A DNA stretch of 64,000 nt. It comes from Siphonodentalium dalli. Its lineage: Eukaryota; Mollusca; Scaphopoda; Gadilida; Siphonodentaliidae. Positions 47,432-58,434 of this stretch are shown in pieces. Numbering within the stretch: position 1 is the first letter of the stretch; each line of letters begins with the position of its first letter. The stretch covers positions 259,256,077-259,320,076 of the forward strand of contig CP136061.1 in assembly GCA_032622095.1 (NCBI GenBank). The letters run 5' to 3'. The position numbers were made by a program, and so were the translations under genes. The notes under the pieces are model-generated. The model was not told the DNA's origin. It saw only the letters and a list, made by a program, of their open reading frames with translations, and searched no databases.

Positions 47432-47573
47432 AATATACGCATAGTGTTTCTGAATAACAAATTTAATCCACGAGTGGGATTGGCGATTTACATCACGAGC
47501 TTCAGCCAGTGGTGTAAATCGCCAATCCCACGAGTTGATTAAATTTGTTATTCAGAAACACTATGCGTATATT
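47432..47573. repeat. inverted repeat with about 65-bp arms
   Basis: AATATACGCATAGTGTTTCT and onward (47432-47496) is the reverse complement of 47510-47573 with about four mismatches and a loop of about 13 bases around CTTCAGCCAG. The arms carry TGGGATTGGCGATTTACA. It could be a small MITE or a palindrome. No target duplication was found. Confidence 0.8.
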
Positions 47574-47575
47574 TT

Positions 47576-47727
47576 GTTTATGCCACGATCTTCACAATGC
47601 GATGGATAAACACTTTTCCGTTCAAATTGTATGGAGAAAGTTTAATCCACTCTGCGAAGTTTATGCCACGTTCTTTACAATGCGATGGATAAACACTTTT
47701 CCGTTCAAATTTTATGGAGAGAGTTTT
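47576..47727. repeat. direct duplication, 83-bp period
   Basis: TGCGATGGATAAACACTTTT and neighbouring bases occur twice, with TTTATGCCACG at about 47578 and 47661. The right copy runs into the (GGATT)n tail of LINE G. The second copy is truncated. Confidence 0.8.
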
Positions 47728-48134
47728 TGGATTGGATTGGATTGGATTGTTTATTTGCACAAATTAAATACATAATACACAAACATAATAATATATCTTT
47801 CAAATTTGCACAGGAGCGGCATGGCCAATACAGGCCGTCTTCCTGCCGCCCCTTATACATAATAGAGAATAAGCAGATGGCGATCATATTGTTGTGTGAC
47901 AATCGAGATGTTGCATGAGGGTCAGCTGTTTGAAAAAATGTGTTGTTAAACTTTTGGGGTTGTGTTTTATATATCCAACTTTGTTCGGGCAGATATGATT
48001 AAATAAATGACTATACAATTATGTGTCCATGGATATGTGCCCATAAATGGTGAGTAATCCAGGGTTACGGCACGTAATGAGGACACGTCTCTTAAGCGCA
48101 ATTATACATAATACATGTATACATATTGTTCCAA
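47728..48134 (-). mobile_element. LINE G 3' UTR and (AATCC)n tail
   Basis: Read on the minus strand, the 3' UTR ends TTGTGCAAATAAACAATCC, with the motif AATCC repeated four times at 47729-47748. The AATAAA signal and short tandem tail mark the true 3' end of the retrotransposon. The only defects upstream are those listed for its ORF2. Confidence 0.75.
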
Positions 48135-51100
48135 TTACTTTCTACATTCTCGGCATTCCGCGTTGTCACAAGTTACTGAGCTATTATAGTGTGATTGCAC
48201 ATTTGTACGTATGGAAGATTTAAAGATGGTTCTGCTAGCTGCAAATCTGTGTGCTGTGTCCAAGCAGTTCCACACATACGGAAATGAGTATCTCGGTAGA
48301 ATTTGAGAGAAATTCGTCCTTGGAATTGTAGTAGCCAAGTTGCCGGACTGTCGTGTTGTTGATATTGGTGTATACTTAAATAAACGTTCGAAAGATGGGG
48401 GAAGATATTTGTTTTTCCAATCATACATGAACAATGCGATTTGAAGATGATACAGGTCATGAAACTTTAGAATTTTTAGAGTTTTAAACAACGGCTCTGT
48501 GTGACTGCGATATCTTTTATTGCATAATATCCGGACTGCTTTTTTCTGTAGCCGAAAAAGAGACCCTGATGCTGAAACGTGTCCCCAGATTATTATTCCG
48601 TATAGGAGATGACTGTGAATTAAGGAGAAGTACAGAGTTTTTAGTGCACATTTGGGGAGGAATCGTTTGGCTTTACCTAGACAGTATATTGCATGTGATA
48701 TCTTGCTGGTTAGCATTGATATGTGGTACTTAAAAGTAAGATTTTCGTCAATGATTATGCCAAGGAATTTAATTGATTTTTCTTGGTTTTGATTACTTAC
48801 ACGAACTAGTTCCTTTTTATTCAATTTAATTCGCAGATCTGCCCATTTAAAATCGTTATTTTGTGGATGCAGCAACATATATTTAGTTTTTGATTCATTG
48901 AGGGATAGTCGGTTACTACAGCACCAGCGGTAAACTTTATCTAGTTCATCGTGTATCTTATTCTGAATGGTTTTAGAGTTATTCCCTGACATGTATAATG
49001 TTGTGTCGTCAGCAAATGAAAGAAGTTTGAGATTGGTGCTGTTGGGCATGTCGTTGACATACATTAGAAATAGGATGGGGCCAAGGATAGACCCCTGTGG
49101 TACTCCACATGTCATAGTCAATATTCCCGATTGATGATCATGGACTTCTACATATTGTCGCCTGTCATGTAAGTAACTTCTGAACCAGTCATTAGCGATT
49201 CCCCTTATTCCATAGTGATCGAGCTTTCTAAGTAAAATGTCGTGACTTATGGTGTCAAAAGCTTTTGATAAGTCTAAGAAAATGGCAATGGTGGAGTCAC
49301 GGGTTTTTTTGTCATTACATTCCGCTACATCTTCGAGAAGATGTATAAGTGGATGAATGGTAGAATGTTTCTTACGAAAGCCATATTGGTGTTCATGAAG
49401 AATTTTATGTTTGTTGAGGAAAGATGAAAGCCGAGCATTGATTATTTTTTCCATTATTTTGGAAAATGCAGGTAATATGCTGATTGGTCTATAATTTTCA
49501 ATCTGATCGCGTTCCCCTTTTTTGTATATAGGCATTATTCTAGATATTTTCATTTTCTCGGGCACAAGTCCCTGGGCAAATGAGAGATTAAAAATATGCG
49601 TGAGTGGTCCAACCGTTTCGTTAATTGTTTGTTTCATTAGTTTCACGGAGACATCGTTTATATCTGTGCAAGTTTTATTAGATAGTTTCGAGCAAAGTGA
49701 TATTAGTTCATCTCTGTTTGTTGGGAAAATAAAAAGGTTATTTTCATACTGCCCCGGTAGGTAATCGGTGAAGTTCATCCCTGGAATCTGTGTTACATTG
49801 TTTGCGGTAATTCTTCCAATGTCAGCGAAAAATGTGTTGAATGCGCATGCGATAGTTGTCGGGTCAGACAGTTTTCCGGTACCGGTACCATTTGAAAATT
49901 CGGTAGGAAAGGTATTCAAACCATGAGATATTTTAAGGGCTTCTTTCAGTATCGTCTAAGTGCGTCGCATGTTTGCTTGATTTTCTTTGAGAATATTGTC
50001 GTAATAATGATTTTTACTCCGCCGTTTTAATTGGTTGTATATTCTGCAGTATATTTTGTATCTACCTATGTTTACATCTGTTGGAAATTTTAACTTATTG
50101 GTGTACAATTTGCTTTGTTTTACTGACGATTGAATGAGTCCTTTAGTCATCCATGGTTCTCGTTTAGTGTACTTGTTTGGTGGTTTGCGTATAATTTTTG
50201 GAAAGGCTTCTTCGAAGAATTAGGAGTAGCTGCGCAAAAAGGCGTTATATGCTAGGTCTGCGTCTTGGTATATGAAGACCTCATCGAATGAATGATTGTA
50301 CGGAAGACTTTTAAATTTTGTTATATTGTTTTCGGACATTATTCTAGTTGTTGTTTGATTTACGTCATTCTTTGTATTGGTATCATTGGTTTCGACGTGG
50401 AATGTACCAAAGTGGTCTGAGACGTCCGATAGGATGATTCCACTGTGAAATTTGCAGTTGGATATGCTATTTGTGTAAATGTGGTCAATGAGAGTCGCTG
50501 AGAATTCAGTTACTCTCGTTGGTTTAGTAATCACTGGCATGAATCCACGTTCGAACATATTACTGACGAAAGCATTTGTTTTACTGTGTGAATCAGAATG
50601 CAGTAAGTCTATGTTAAAATCACCAACGATGTATACTTTTGCATTTAGTTCGTTAAGTTTGATAATAACATTGTCAAGCTGATTAGAGAAGGTTTCTATG
50701 TCAGCGAGCGGGGCAGTGTTAGGTCGGTATATAGAGCCTACAATGTATGAATTGTTTTTACGCGGATTTATTTCTACAAATAGTGTTTCAATTACATGGG
50801 GAATGAATATCGAGAGGTCATTTCTAGTTTTATATTTAAGGCTACTTTTAATGAAAATTCCGACCCCACCCCTTCCGTCATCATTGTCTGGACGAGATTT
50901 GTACTCGAATGGGTGATATCCTTCTAATGTGAAAGTATCCCTTACCCTAAAAACTTCAGATAGCGCAATTATGTCAAATAAGTTTTCCCCTGATTGTTGA
51001 ATATTACATAGGAGGTCAACAAATGAGTCCCAGTTCGCTGTCAAGCTTCGGCAGTTTAGCCCAAGGAGAGACGTCGTCTTCCTTTCAATTGATAGTTTCT

Positions 51101-51251
51101 CCTTGATTTGAAGTGGGGCATAATAATCTGATTGGTGGTTCATAATGTCGTAAATGTTACTCCCGTTGTCACAGTCATCGCCCTTATATACGGTGGCAAA
51201 GTTATAGTCATCACCCTGGAACTCACCCACAGATAGCCTATCGATAATCAT
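48135..51251 (-). pseudogene. LINE G ORF2: endonuclease plus reverse transcriptase, nearly intact
   Basis: One continuous frame of 1038 residues from ATG at 51251, broken only by TAA (50220-50222, where YS*FFEEAFPK reads through) and TAG (49956-49958, NMRRT*TILKEAL). Endonuclease: LLGLNCRSLTANW, IIALSEVFR, GGVGIFIKSS, VGSIYRPNTA, YIVGDFNIDLL and SDVSDHFGTF keep the catalytic Asn, Glu, Asp/Asn and SDH residues. Reverse transcriptase: NYRPISILPAFSKIMEK, QYGFRKKHST, AIFLDLSKAFDT (about residue 660), CGVPQGSILGP and LLSFADDTTLYMSG (about 746), all catalytic aspartates present. The C-terminus ends CDNAECRECRK. It looks like the CR1-type group of the jockey superfamily. ORF1 is missing or truncated: a frame overlapping the start (51447-51238) contains no recognisable domain. 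It is the most recently active element in the window. Confidence 0.9.
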
Positions 51252-51447
51252 TGTCTGAAATTATATTAGAGTTATATATTTTACCCCAAATCAGGAATGT
51301 ACTTTCATTTTTCGGCATATTTAGTACCGTGTCCGTATAAAGATACCTAACATGCGCATCCTCGTCACACAACAATATCATCTTGAGCAGTACGGAATAA
51401 CAGAACATAAAACATTTACGGAACAATTTGATGGGAATCATATACAT

Positions 51448-52151
51448 ATATACTTATTAGTATAAGCAATACATGTGTATACATGTGCATTCGTGTATAA
51501 ACAAATGTAATACATAGTATTGGCATGATATACAAGATGGTCCGCTGTTGTGTAAGTCGCTATTTTTGTCAGTCGACTATTCCGACGAGCGTCTCAACAG
51601 TCATTGACTGTTTTGATTTTTGTGTATATTAGCGGCAGCTCAACAAAGCCGTGCGTTACGCGCAGGTCGTGGTTCACGGGTGATTGACCAGGTTGACCCA
51701 TTTGCAGGCTATGTACGAAATTGTTCGAATGTGTTTTACTGTACTGCAAGTGATGTTTTCGTCTTCGGAATTTATATGGAACAGACTTATAAATTGATTC
51801 TTTACAAAGTGTTTGATTTTCCGGTTATTTACTAGAAGAGCCTGGTCTAGGAAAGCCTGGTGATGTGAGATAATAGTATGCCATCGTGATTCACCTTTCG
51901 GCCTTGGTCATATGTTGGCGTCATCCATGTAGTGAGTACACATACAAGCATATACGTTCATTTTAATTTACCCGTTGTGATATATTATGACTGGATAGAA
52001 CTGTATTTTGTCTAAATTGGATATATATATTTAATTGATTCATTTGCGATCGACAATGCATTTCAATTATGTCCATTAAAAATAAGATGAATTGGTAAAA
52101 TTCAAGCGTGGCATACTGTCATACGACACTGATTCTACATTTATAATTTAT
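51448..52151. other. no gene recognised
   Basis: AT-rich. ATGGTCCGCTGTTGT at 51538 followed by GTAAGT is a THAP-like five-codon start that I do not consider supportable. Confidence 0.4.
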
Positions 52152-52403
52152 TCCATGACCGGAGCTTACTGCAATTATGCGAATACCCTGTGCCAATGCA
52201 TTTTCTCATATATGAGAGTCTCCCATAGGGAGACTCGCATATATATGAAAATACATTGTCCAAACAATATTTACATTGACACGATAAGCCAGTGCATTCA
52301 CCCATATATGCGAGGATCCCTATATGAAACTCGCACACACAGGGCAATGCACCGACTTGTGATCTGTAATACTCACCAGCGAAGAGCCCGTAATGAAAGG
52401 GTT
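52152..52403. mobile_element. decayed palindromic MITE
   Basis: CCATGACCGGAGCTTACTGC at the left and GCCCGTAATGAAAGGG at the right are diverged ends of the CCCTTTCATGACGGGAGCT family. Two palindromes are present, the first (about 52190-52258) still paired through different bases from other copies (TCATATATGAGAGTCTCCC against GGGAGACTCGCATATATATG), so stem structure outlasts sequence in part. Confidence 0.65.
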
Positions 52404-52404
52404 G

Positions 52405-52785
52405 AGGGTGGGGTAATATTGCATTTTAATTATCTGATTATACCCATTATGATATATCATGACTGCGTTTGTGGGGTCAACAATGTATTCATATTACAAT
52501 TACGTCCAATGTGGCATATACCCCACGTACAGACGTAGGACTGTGTCAATAATGTATATATTATTTATAATATAGTCATGCATGTCAACAATAAATTGGA
52601 TCAACATAATGCCTTGACAACTCAAGAATGCCAAACATGTAATATTGTTATAAATTATTCCTAAACATTGGATGGGTTGGATCGTAATACAAGTCCTTAC
52701 ATGTGTCAATAACAATAATATTATATATACTAAACATATAATAAACAAATAACATATACATATAGTCCGGGAGCTAATAAGGGTA
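52405..52785. other. no gene recognised
   Basis: AT-rich; nothing assigned. Confidence 0.5.
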
Positions 52786-53830
52786 CCCTTGCACCCCCCC
52801 CCCCCCGGGACTTAACTTCACCCCACTCATTTTGTTCCTTATTATGTCCTTCAACTTTTAAGCAATGTTAACAAGAAAAACAAGTGGCCGTGTAGACTCC
52901 AGACAATATGGCGTCCATCATGGCCGCCGTTTTTCAGACCAGACCCTAAGTCAGTTTTATGCAAATTATAGCGGGAAAATCTATTAAAATGTATACAAAT
53001 GTATATATTTTCGTGAAGCTAAGACATAATGACACTTTTTTGGGCCGAAATTGAAAACTCACCATCCAAGATGGCCGCCAAAATGGCCGCCGGAAGTTGA
53101 AAATATGACATTTTTTCACAAATATCTTCTAGATCAATTCATGCTGTTTGGAACTAGTTGAGCAATGCAACTTTATTTTGTGTTTTGTATATTAACTGAT
53201 CATTGGAGCAATTAAATATGCAATTATTGGGGTCCTAACCCCTTCCGATCCCTCAAAAAATAGATTTTACAATATGCGGTATAAAATTTCAAAAAAAATC
53301 ACAATTGGGATTCTAGTCATATTTCAACAAGAAATGAACAGAACTTTGTAATATAAGTGAGGCCTATCATTACCTATGAATATTCCAAATCACTGGAACC
53401 AAAATTCTTACTTTGGCTCAAAATGGCTGCCAATATGGCCGCCATAATATGGAAAATGGTAAATATTACACCAGCGTGTCCTTCAATCGCTTACACGTTG
53501 TGGTTGATGTATAAAATTGGCTATTCTGCATTCTATACATTGAATACTAACATATCTGATGCACCATGGTTAATTTTTACTAATGTCACCACTGACATCG
53601 TCAAAAATATTGGACTTTTCTCTAAAAAACTTGACATAAATATTGGCAAAAATTCACTTTTCAGGTTTGGACCATTTTTTCAGGTAAAATATAACTATCT
53701 TTGGATTGAAAGGTTTTTATTGTTTTGGTCTATTTTAAATGTGTCACACTACGGTCTTTATAGACCAAATTGCTCAAGATGGCTTCCAAAATGGCAATCA
53801 AAATTGTAAAATGTTAATTTTTTACATATA
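52786..53830. repeat. region with recurrent ATGGCCGCC motifs
   Basis: After a poly-C run (52793-52807), AAGATGGCCGCCAAAATGG-like words recur near 52910, 53070, 53425 and 53780, each next to a TTTTTCACATAT- or TGGAAAATG-type AT-rich segment. This looks like a diverged tandem repeat of about 350 bp or a family of dispersed units. A similar word (AACATGGCTGCCAGTGGCC) occurs at 151-169. The 150-codon frame here (53357-53809) follows the repeat and is not considered a gene. Confidence 0.4.
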
Positions 53831-53886
53831 TCCCGAACATTCGCTGCATTATCCGAAAAGGTAGCAAATTGCGACTCACTTGGTTA

Positions 53887-54567
53887 TTATACGTGTTCGT
53901 TAATTAACTGACAACTACATGTTCTATTCTGGTTGTCCCAGTTCCGTATGGGGCATGACAAATTCATTTTAAAGTATGTAATTTTGCCGAGAACCTCTTT
54001 TGTGATTTTGGCCATATTTATCGAAAGGAAATGGGCAGAACTTTGAGACAGAACTGAGATGGACCATAATCTTTGGCTATTCTGGTCCATTATGATAAAA
54101 TAAATGTCAACAGGATACAGTGTGGATGCCAATATCGTAGCCAGGGAGTTACTCCACATAAAATACCACAACGCGATGACGAATAAGTTGTACATGTAAT
54201 TCATGGTTGCATTTGCTGTAAATATATTCCGGTTCACCTCTTGGAACCACACCAACACAGTGAAATCAGCGATAGTACTGTAGTAGTACATGTAGTAGTA
54301 GTATTTATAGTACTGTATCAAGACGATATAGTCACGGTTCTAATATAATTAGAAACTCATTGCATAGACTCCGAAAGACGTGCTGGTTAAAGTATATCCT
54401 ATCATAATTATGCTGCATATCTCGGGCACAGTAAAGGGAAGATAAAGTTCCCACACTCCGCTAGTTTGCAATGCTCTTGAAGTGAAGCCTTGCTCGCTTC
54501 CTGTATATATCGCGATACTCAATAATAAAACGCTTGTGACGTCAGCGCGGTCTTTGTCACGCATCAC
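53887..54567 (-). pseudogene. hydrophobic frames, possible decayed membrane-protein gene
   Basis: Two minus-strand frames in tandem (54567-54349, then 54321-53887) are rich in hydrophobic stretches: LYLPFTVPEICSIIMIGYTL, YYYSTIADFTVLVW and NYMYNLFVIALWYFMW followed by SNSLATILAS. The alternation of hydrophobic segments with an ADF and a W in the right region faintly recalls the first three helices of rhodopsin-like receptors, but the DRY motif and the cysteine bridge are not seen. Stops separate the frames. AT-rich sequence can produce such frames by chance; I give this little weight. Confidence 0.2.
54537..54544. promoter_or_regulatory. CRE-like palindrome TGACGTCA
   Basis: A perfect cAMP-response-element consensus, TGACGTCA. 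On the minus strand GATATATAC follows about 33 bases downstream and could be a TATA box for the hydrophobic frames at 54567-53887. An 8-bp palindrome is expected by chance about once per 65 kb, so functional meaning is uncertain. Confidence 0.2.
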
Positions 54568-54569
54568 CG

Positions 54570-55319
54570 TTTCCGTTCATCCGTGTTGTCTCAAATGGGT
54601 TTCACTGTGTACATTCGATAACCGGAAGTGGAATCGGAAAAATTGGAATATACGCCTCAGAATCAACACCACAGTAAGTGTTTTGGCTTCTAATTACTCT
54701 TCCAGTATCATTGAAATGTTATACAATGGTATACAATGATATATTTCCAATTACATACAGCAGACGAGTTGTATGGCTTATTTGCTGTTGTCGAGAAAAT
54801 AAAACGAAACTTAAAAACTCACATATAAATAATGTCGTTTTACCATTCAATGTGTATTTCCGCAGATATTAACTAATATTAGCTGCATTTTTCTGTCGTT
54901 CCAACGGTTCTATACATTCTATATATAACATGTTTGCCACTATTGCGACATTATTTTGTCATTAAAGATCTGTTTTGTAGGGTATTAGTGTACGGCAGTA
55001 TGCTGGGAACTGTACCGCAGTATGCGAGTTTAGTCAATTTCCAACTCTACTGCAGAATTTCCTAACAGTTGCAATCGATATAATGTGGTTGCTTATTTCC
55101 ATTGTAATTTTTCCCAATGAGGTACGCCTGAGCGATATCCAAGGATGATGTTACAATGTTGCCACTGCAATACGAGGCAGATACATTCGGCCAAGCGGTT
55201 TGTGCATTCCATATAAACGTCAACAGAAAACAGAGATAAGACAAAACTAACAACAGATCTGAAGACGACAGTTCTATCGTTTTCCACTGGCAACATGCCC
55301 GAGCTATGTCGAGAGCAGT
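54570..55319. other. no gene recognised
   Basis: No exon or repeat that I can support. Confidence 0.5.
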
Positions 55320-55809
55320 GTCGGTGAAGTACGGAAACTAAAGAAGCTGGAAAATGTAATACAAGATATTACAACACCGCTGGAAATGAATATTCGCGAG
55401 ATTGAATCAACGAGATGAAACAACATAGTTGAATGTAATATACCCAAAGTTTCCGAAAATTCTGGTGTAGAAAAGGAAAAGGATTGGAAGACAATATCAC
55501 GAACCATAATGGGGATGACTACATATGAAGAGTTAGAAGTTGTTTCCATCTACAGGCTGCGCAATAAATGTGACAAAAATCTACCAGCAAAACTTATATT
55601 GAAAACTAAATCTACTAGATACAGCATGATAAGAGAACCCATTGTGAAAATCTGGAGGTTAACGGAAATAAAAAGATATATTTTAACAAAGAACTAACGA
55701 TAAATGAAATGGAAATACTGTACGAACTGAGATCACAGTTAAAGACAGTTCAGCGCGATAACCCAGATAACTGTTTTAAAATTGAACATGGAAACATTTA
55801 TGAAATGTG
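55320..55809 (+). pseudogene. LINE H ORF1-like relic
   Basis: Reads LKKLENVIQDITTPLEMNI (coiled-coil like), then a stop at RRNN position (ST*NNIVECNIPKVSEN), ELEVVSIYRLRNKC, LPAKLILKTKSTRYSMI, and after a frameshift near 55655 VNGNKKIYFNKELTINEMEI, LYELRSQLKTVQRDNPDN and a TGA at 55807. The order (R)NN(I)V...IPE, R.G, PA...L....R..I, KIY.NKDLT..E is that of the ORF1/leader protein of many invertebrate LINEs. No ORF2 follows. Confidence 0.6.
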
Positions 55810-55906
55810 AGACACAAACTAATGTTTGTGACGTCTATAAATGTAAATATCGTACATGTAATGACGGGGAACTAAGTGTCGGCTGTACTCGTTCCGACAT
55901 TAAATG

Positions 55907-55937
55907 ATGGTGATGATGATGATGATGATGATGAAGC
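55907..55937. repeat. (GAT)n microsatellite
   Basis: About nine GAT trinucleotides. Confidence 0.9.
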
Positions 55938-56077
55938 TGATGAGAACTGTCAACAAGGATAGAAATGTTACATGTATTGACCCTTAATGCAATGGTGACA
56001 ATTAGTTTATGCTTCGTGTGTTAGCTAACTGATCGATTATAATTATCAATTTAAGATAAGGAGATACAAAGAAATTC

Positions 56078-56668
56078 ATGGAGTGCATTTTTTCGATGAG
56101 ATCTGTCTGTGATTATGTTACTCCTGAAATTTTCAGAGCACTGGTCGTGGAACTTATGGAGATCAAAACCAAAAAATTTAAATAAAATTTAAAATAATAG
56201 AAATATATAATTAAAAAATAATTAAAATTAAATAAAAATTAAAAAAAAGGAAAATCTAAAATAATTTGAAAATAATTAAAAACAAACTAAAAAATAAATA
56301 AAAAATTTAAAAATATTAAATATTTTCAAAATAATTTAAATAAAAATTAACTTTAAATTTATTTGATTACACGACTCATAGGCCCCCTTTTATACTATGT
56401 AAATTACTAGGGTTATACTTATACTTTATTTATTACTATAATGACATTTGTAAACTACCGCAAGGTAGACTGCTCTGGACATCATGAGTTAAATTTTTCA
56501 CTACTGATGTCCAAGACAGGGGTACCTCTACTGTAGGCCCTGGATACGAGCACCCCCCTGCTCATATATTATAGGTATTATAAAACATCCAGTGCGTTTT
56601 TTCGATGCGATACGTCTGTGATTAGGTTACTCCTGAAATGTTCAGAGCTCTGGTCGTGGAACTTAAGG
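56078..56668. repeat. 83-bp direct repeats flanking an A-rich segment
   Basis: 56078-56160 and 56585-56668 match across their length (GTGCATTTTTTCGATG, TTACTCCTGAAAT, CTGGTCGTGGAACTT) with about 10 differences. Between them are a 190-bp A/T low-complexity stretch made of AAAATTTAAAATAA words (56160-56355) and unassigned sequence. This could be a partial tandem duplication or the ends of a small unrecognised element. Confidence 0.6.
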
Positions 56669-56899
56669 TCGATGCCAAGCTTCAAAACAGAGTTCAGTCC
56701 CCTCGCCACGCGATGTCTGAACGCTGCCGGCACGTGTATTTTCTTGGTAAATCTAACATTTGTTATTGAAGTGTTTTGCCGTTATAATTCATTCTGGCTT
56801 GATCTAGACCATTTTCAAATAAATATGGACAGTTCAGTTTCTCAGAACAATGCAGAATGAAGTGTAACCTACGAAAATCTCAAATAAATTCGAAATTTC

Positions 56900-57124
56900 T
56901 TCACATTACGACAATTTACGTGTTGGTGCTGGCAGTGGTAAGTCCTGCGTAGGGGACTGAACTATGCACGGAGCTTGGTTGATGCATCATGTTAACGCCT
57001 CACGGTACTGGGAATGCAGATGGTGAAACGAAGTCCGACAGATAAAACAAATCGGATTCGAACCCAGACCGTGTCGAAGTTAATTTCAGTGGTCGGCCCA
57101 CTAACCAACTGAGATATCCCGAGC
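56900..57124 (-). mobile_element. tRNA-derived SINE
   Basis: On the minus strand GCTCGGGATATCTCAGTTGG begins a tRNA-like head: an A box (TATCTCAGTTGGTTAGTGG) and, about 60 bases on, a perfect B box GGTTCGAATCC (about 57056). The body continues GGACTTCGTTTCACCATCTG and TACCGTGAGGCGTTAAC. Absence of CCA and a mispaired acceptor stem argue against a functional tRNA gene. Internal RNA polymerase III promoter boxes are intact. Confidence 0.75.
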
Positions 57125-57543
57125 TTCAAACAACAACATAATATAATGAACATTAATCTAAACTAAATATAACGATCATAAAAGCATATACAAACTTATG
57201 TGATAACAAGCATCATATATGTGTATAAATGCGTATTCAAACAATAAACTATCTTGCATGTATAACTTTATATGTGTGTGCAATTGCGTGTAGTCGTTCT
57301 TTCTCCATCCCCACCAACCCCACACCAACACATATTTATTATACCGCCGCTTTCACATTCAGGATTCAGAAACATCTTTCAGACAAACTAATGACCGGTC
57401 GCATGCCATTGCATCAGCATCATGTGTTCCACGAAGTCATATATATCATGAAAAAAACGAATGATTGATGCTGCGCGCAAATTAAGCCATCTTTTGCTCA
57501 AATCTTTACAAAATCCACACCACTCGCTCCAGTGAGAAGTTAA

Positions 57544-57937
57544 CCCTTTACCCAACAAACCGGCCAAAACCGGCCAAATAAAGCTTCAACAGCCTAAAAT
57601 ATCTTCGGTCTGTCTCAATAAAACCATACAAATATGGATATCATTGGAACCGGCTAATTGACCACATTGTGATAGTTACAGTTATTCCCTGTGCCAATGC
57701 ATTCTCTTATATATGCGAGTCGACCATAGGTCGCCTCGCATATATAAGAGAATGCATTGGCCTAAAAAAAATCTTTTTTTAACACTTTTTACCATTTTTT
57801 CTTACATTCTTTAACAATTTTATAATTTTTAATGTGTTAAGCCAATGCATTCTCTTATATATGCGAGGCGACCTATGGTCGACTCGCATATATAAGAGAA
57901 TGCATTGGCACAGGGCCGTTCTGTTGGGTAAATGGCC
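57544..57937. mobile_element. TTAA MITE, CCCTTTACCCAACA family, copy 1
   Basis: TTAA (57540-57543) and CCCTTTACCCAACA open the element. Two full palindromes of about 66 bp (GCCAATGCATTCTCTTATAT stems centred at about 57727 and 57875) are separated by ATTTTATAATTTTTAATG. The right end is degraded (TGTTGGGTAAATGGCCAAA). Together with the following 57 bases it forms one unit of a tandem duplication whose second unit starts at 58001. Confidence 0.85.
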
Positions 57938-58004
57938 AAATATGTACATAAGTCCTGAAGTTGTGTTCACTAAACACGATGCCGAACACAGAACTAACAC
58001 TTAA

Positions 58005-58395
58005 CCCTTTACCCAACAAACCGGCCAAAACCGGCCAAATAAAGCTTCAACAGCCTAAAATATCTTCGGTCTGTCTCAATAGAACCATACAAATATGGAT
58101 ATCATTGGAACCGGCTCCTCGACCACATTGTGATAGTTACATTTATGCCATGTGCCAATGCATTCTCTTATATATGCGAGTCGACCATAGGTCGCCTCGC
58201 ATATATAAGAGAATGCATTGGCCTAAAGAAATCTTTTTTTAACACTTTTTACCATTTTTTCTTACATTCTTTAACAATTTTATAATTTTTAATGTGTTAA
58301 GCCAATGCATTCTCTTATATATGCGAGGCGACCTATGGTCGACTCGCATATATAAGAGAATGCATTGGCACAGGGCCGTTCTGTTGGGTAAAGGG
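58005..58395. mobile_element. TTAA MITE, CCCTTTACCCAACA family, copy 2
   Basis: TTAA at 58001-58004 and 58396-58399 flanks intact ends CCCTTTACCCAACA and TGTTGGGTAAAGGG. Both palindromes are complete. It differs from copy 1 at only a few positions, and the flanking ATATGTACATAAGTCCTG is shared to the right of both copies. Confidence 0.9.
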
Positions 58396-58434
58396 TTAAA
58401 TATGTACATAAGTCCTGAAGTTGTGTTCACTAAA

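Noticed and set aside
51538-51552. ATGGTCCGCTGTTGT followed by GTAAGT, resembling the start of a THAP-domain gene
   Set aside because: Five codons are too few to support, and no following exon was found.
53357-53809. 150-codon plus-strand frame with MAANMAAIIW start
   Set aside because: It follows the ATGGCCGCC repeat and AT-rich DNA, shows no domain, and has no splice or promoter support.
57056-57124. Possible functional tRNA gene on the minus strand
   Set aside because: The A and B boxes are intact, but the acceptor stem does not pair and the sequence continues as a repeat body; a SINE is the better reading.
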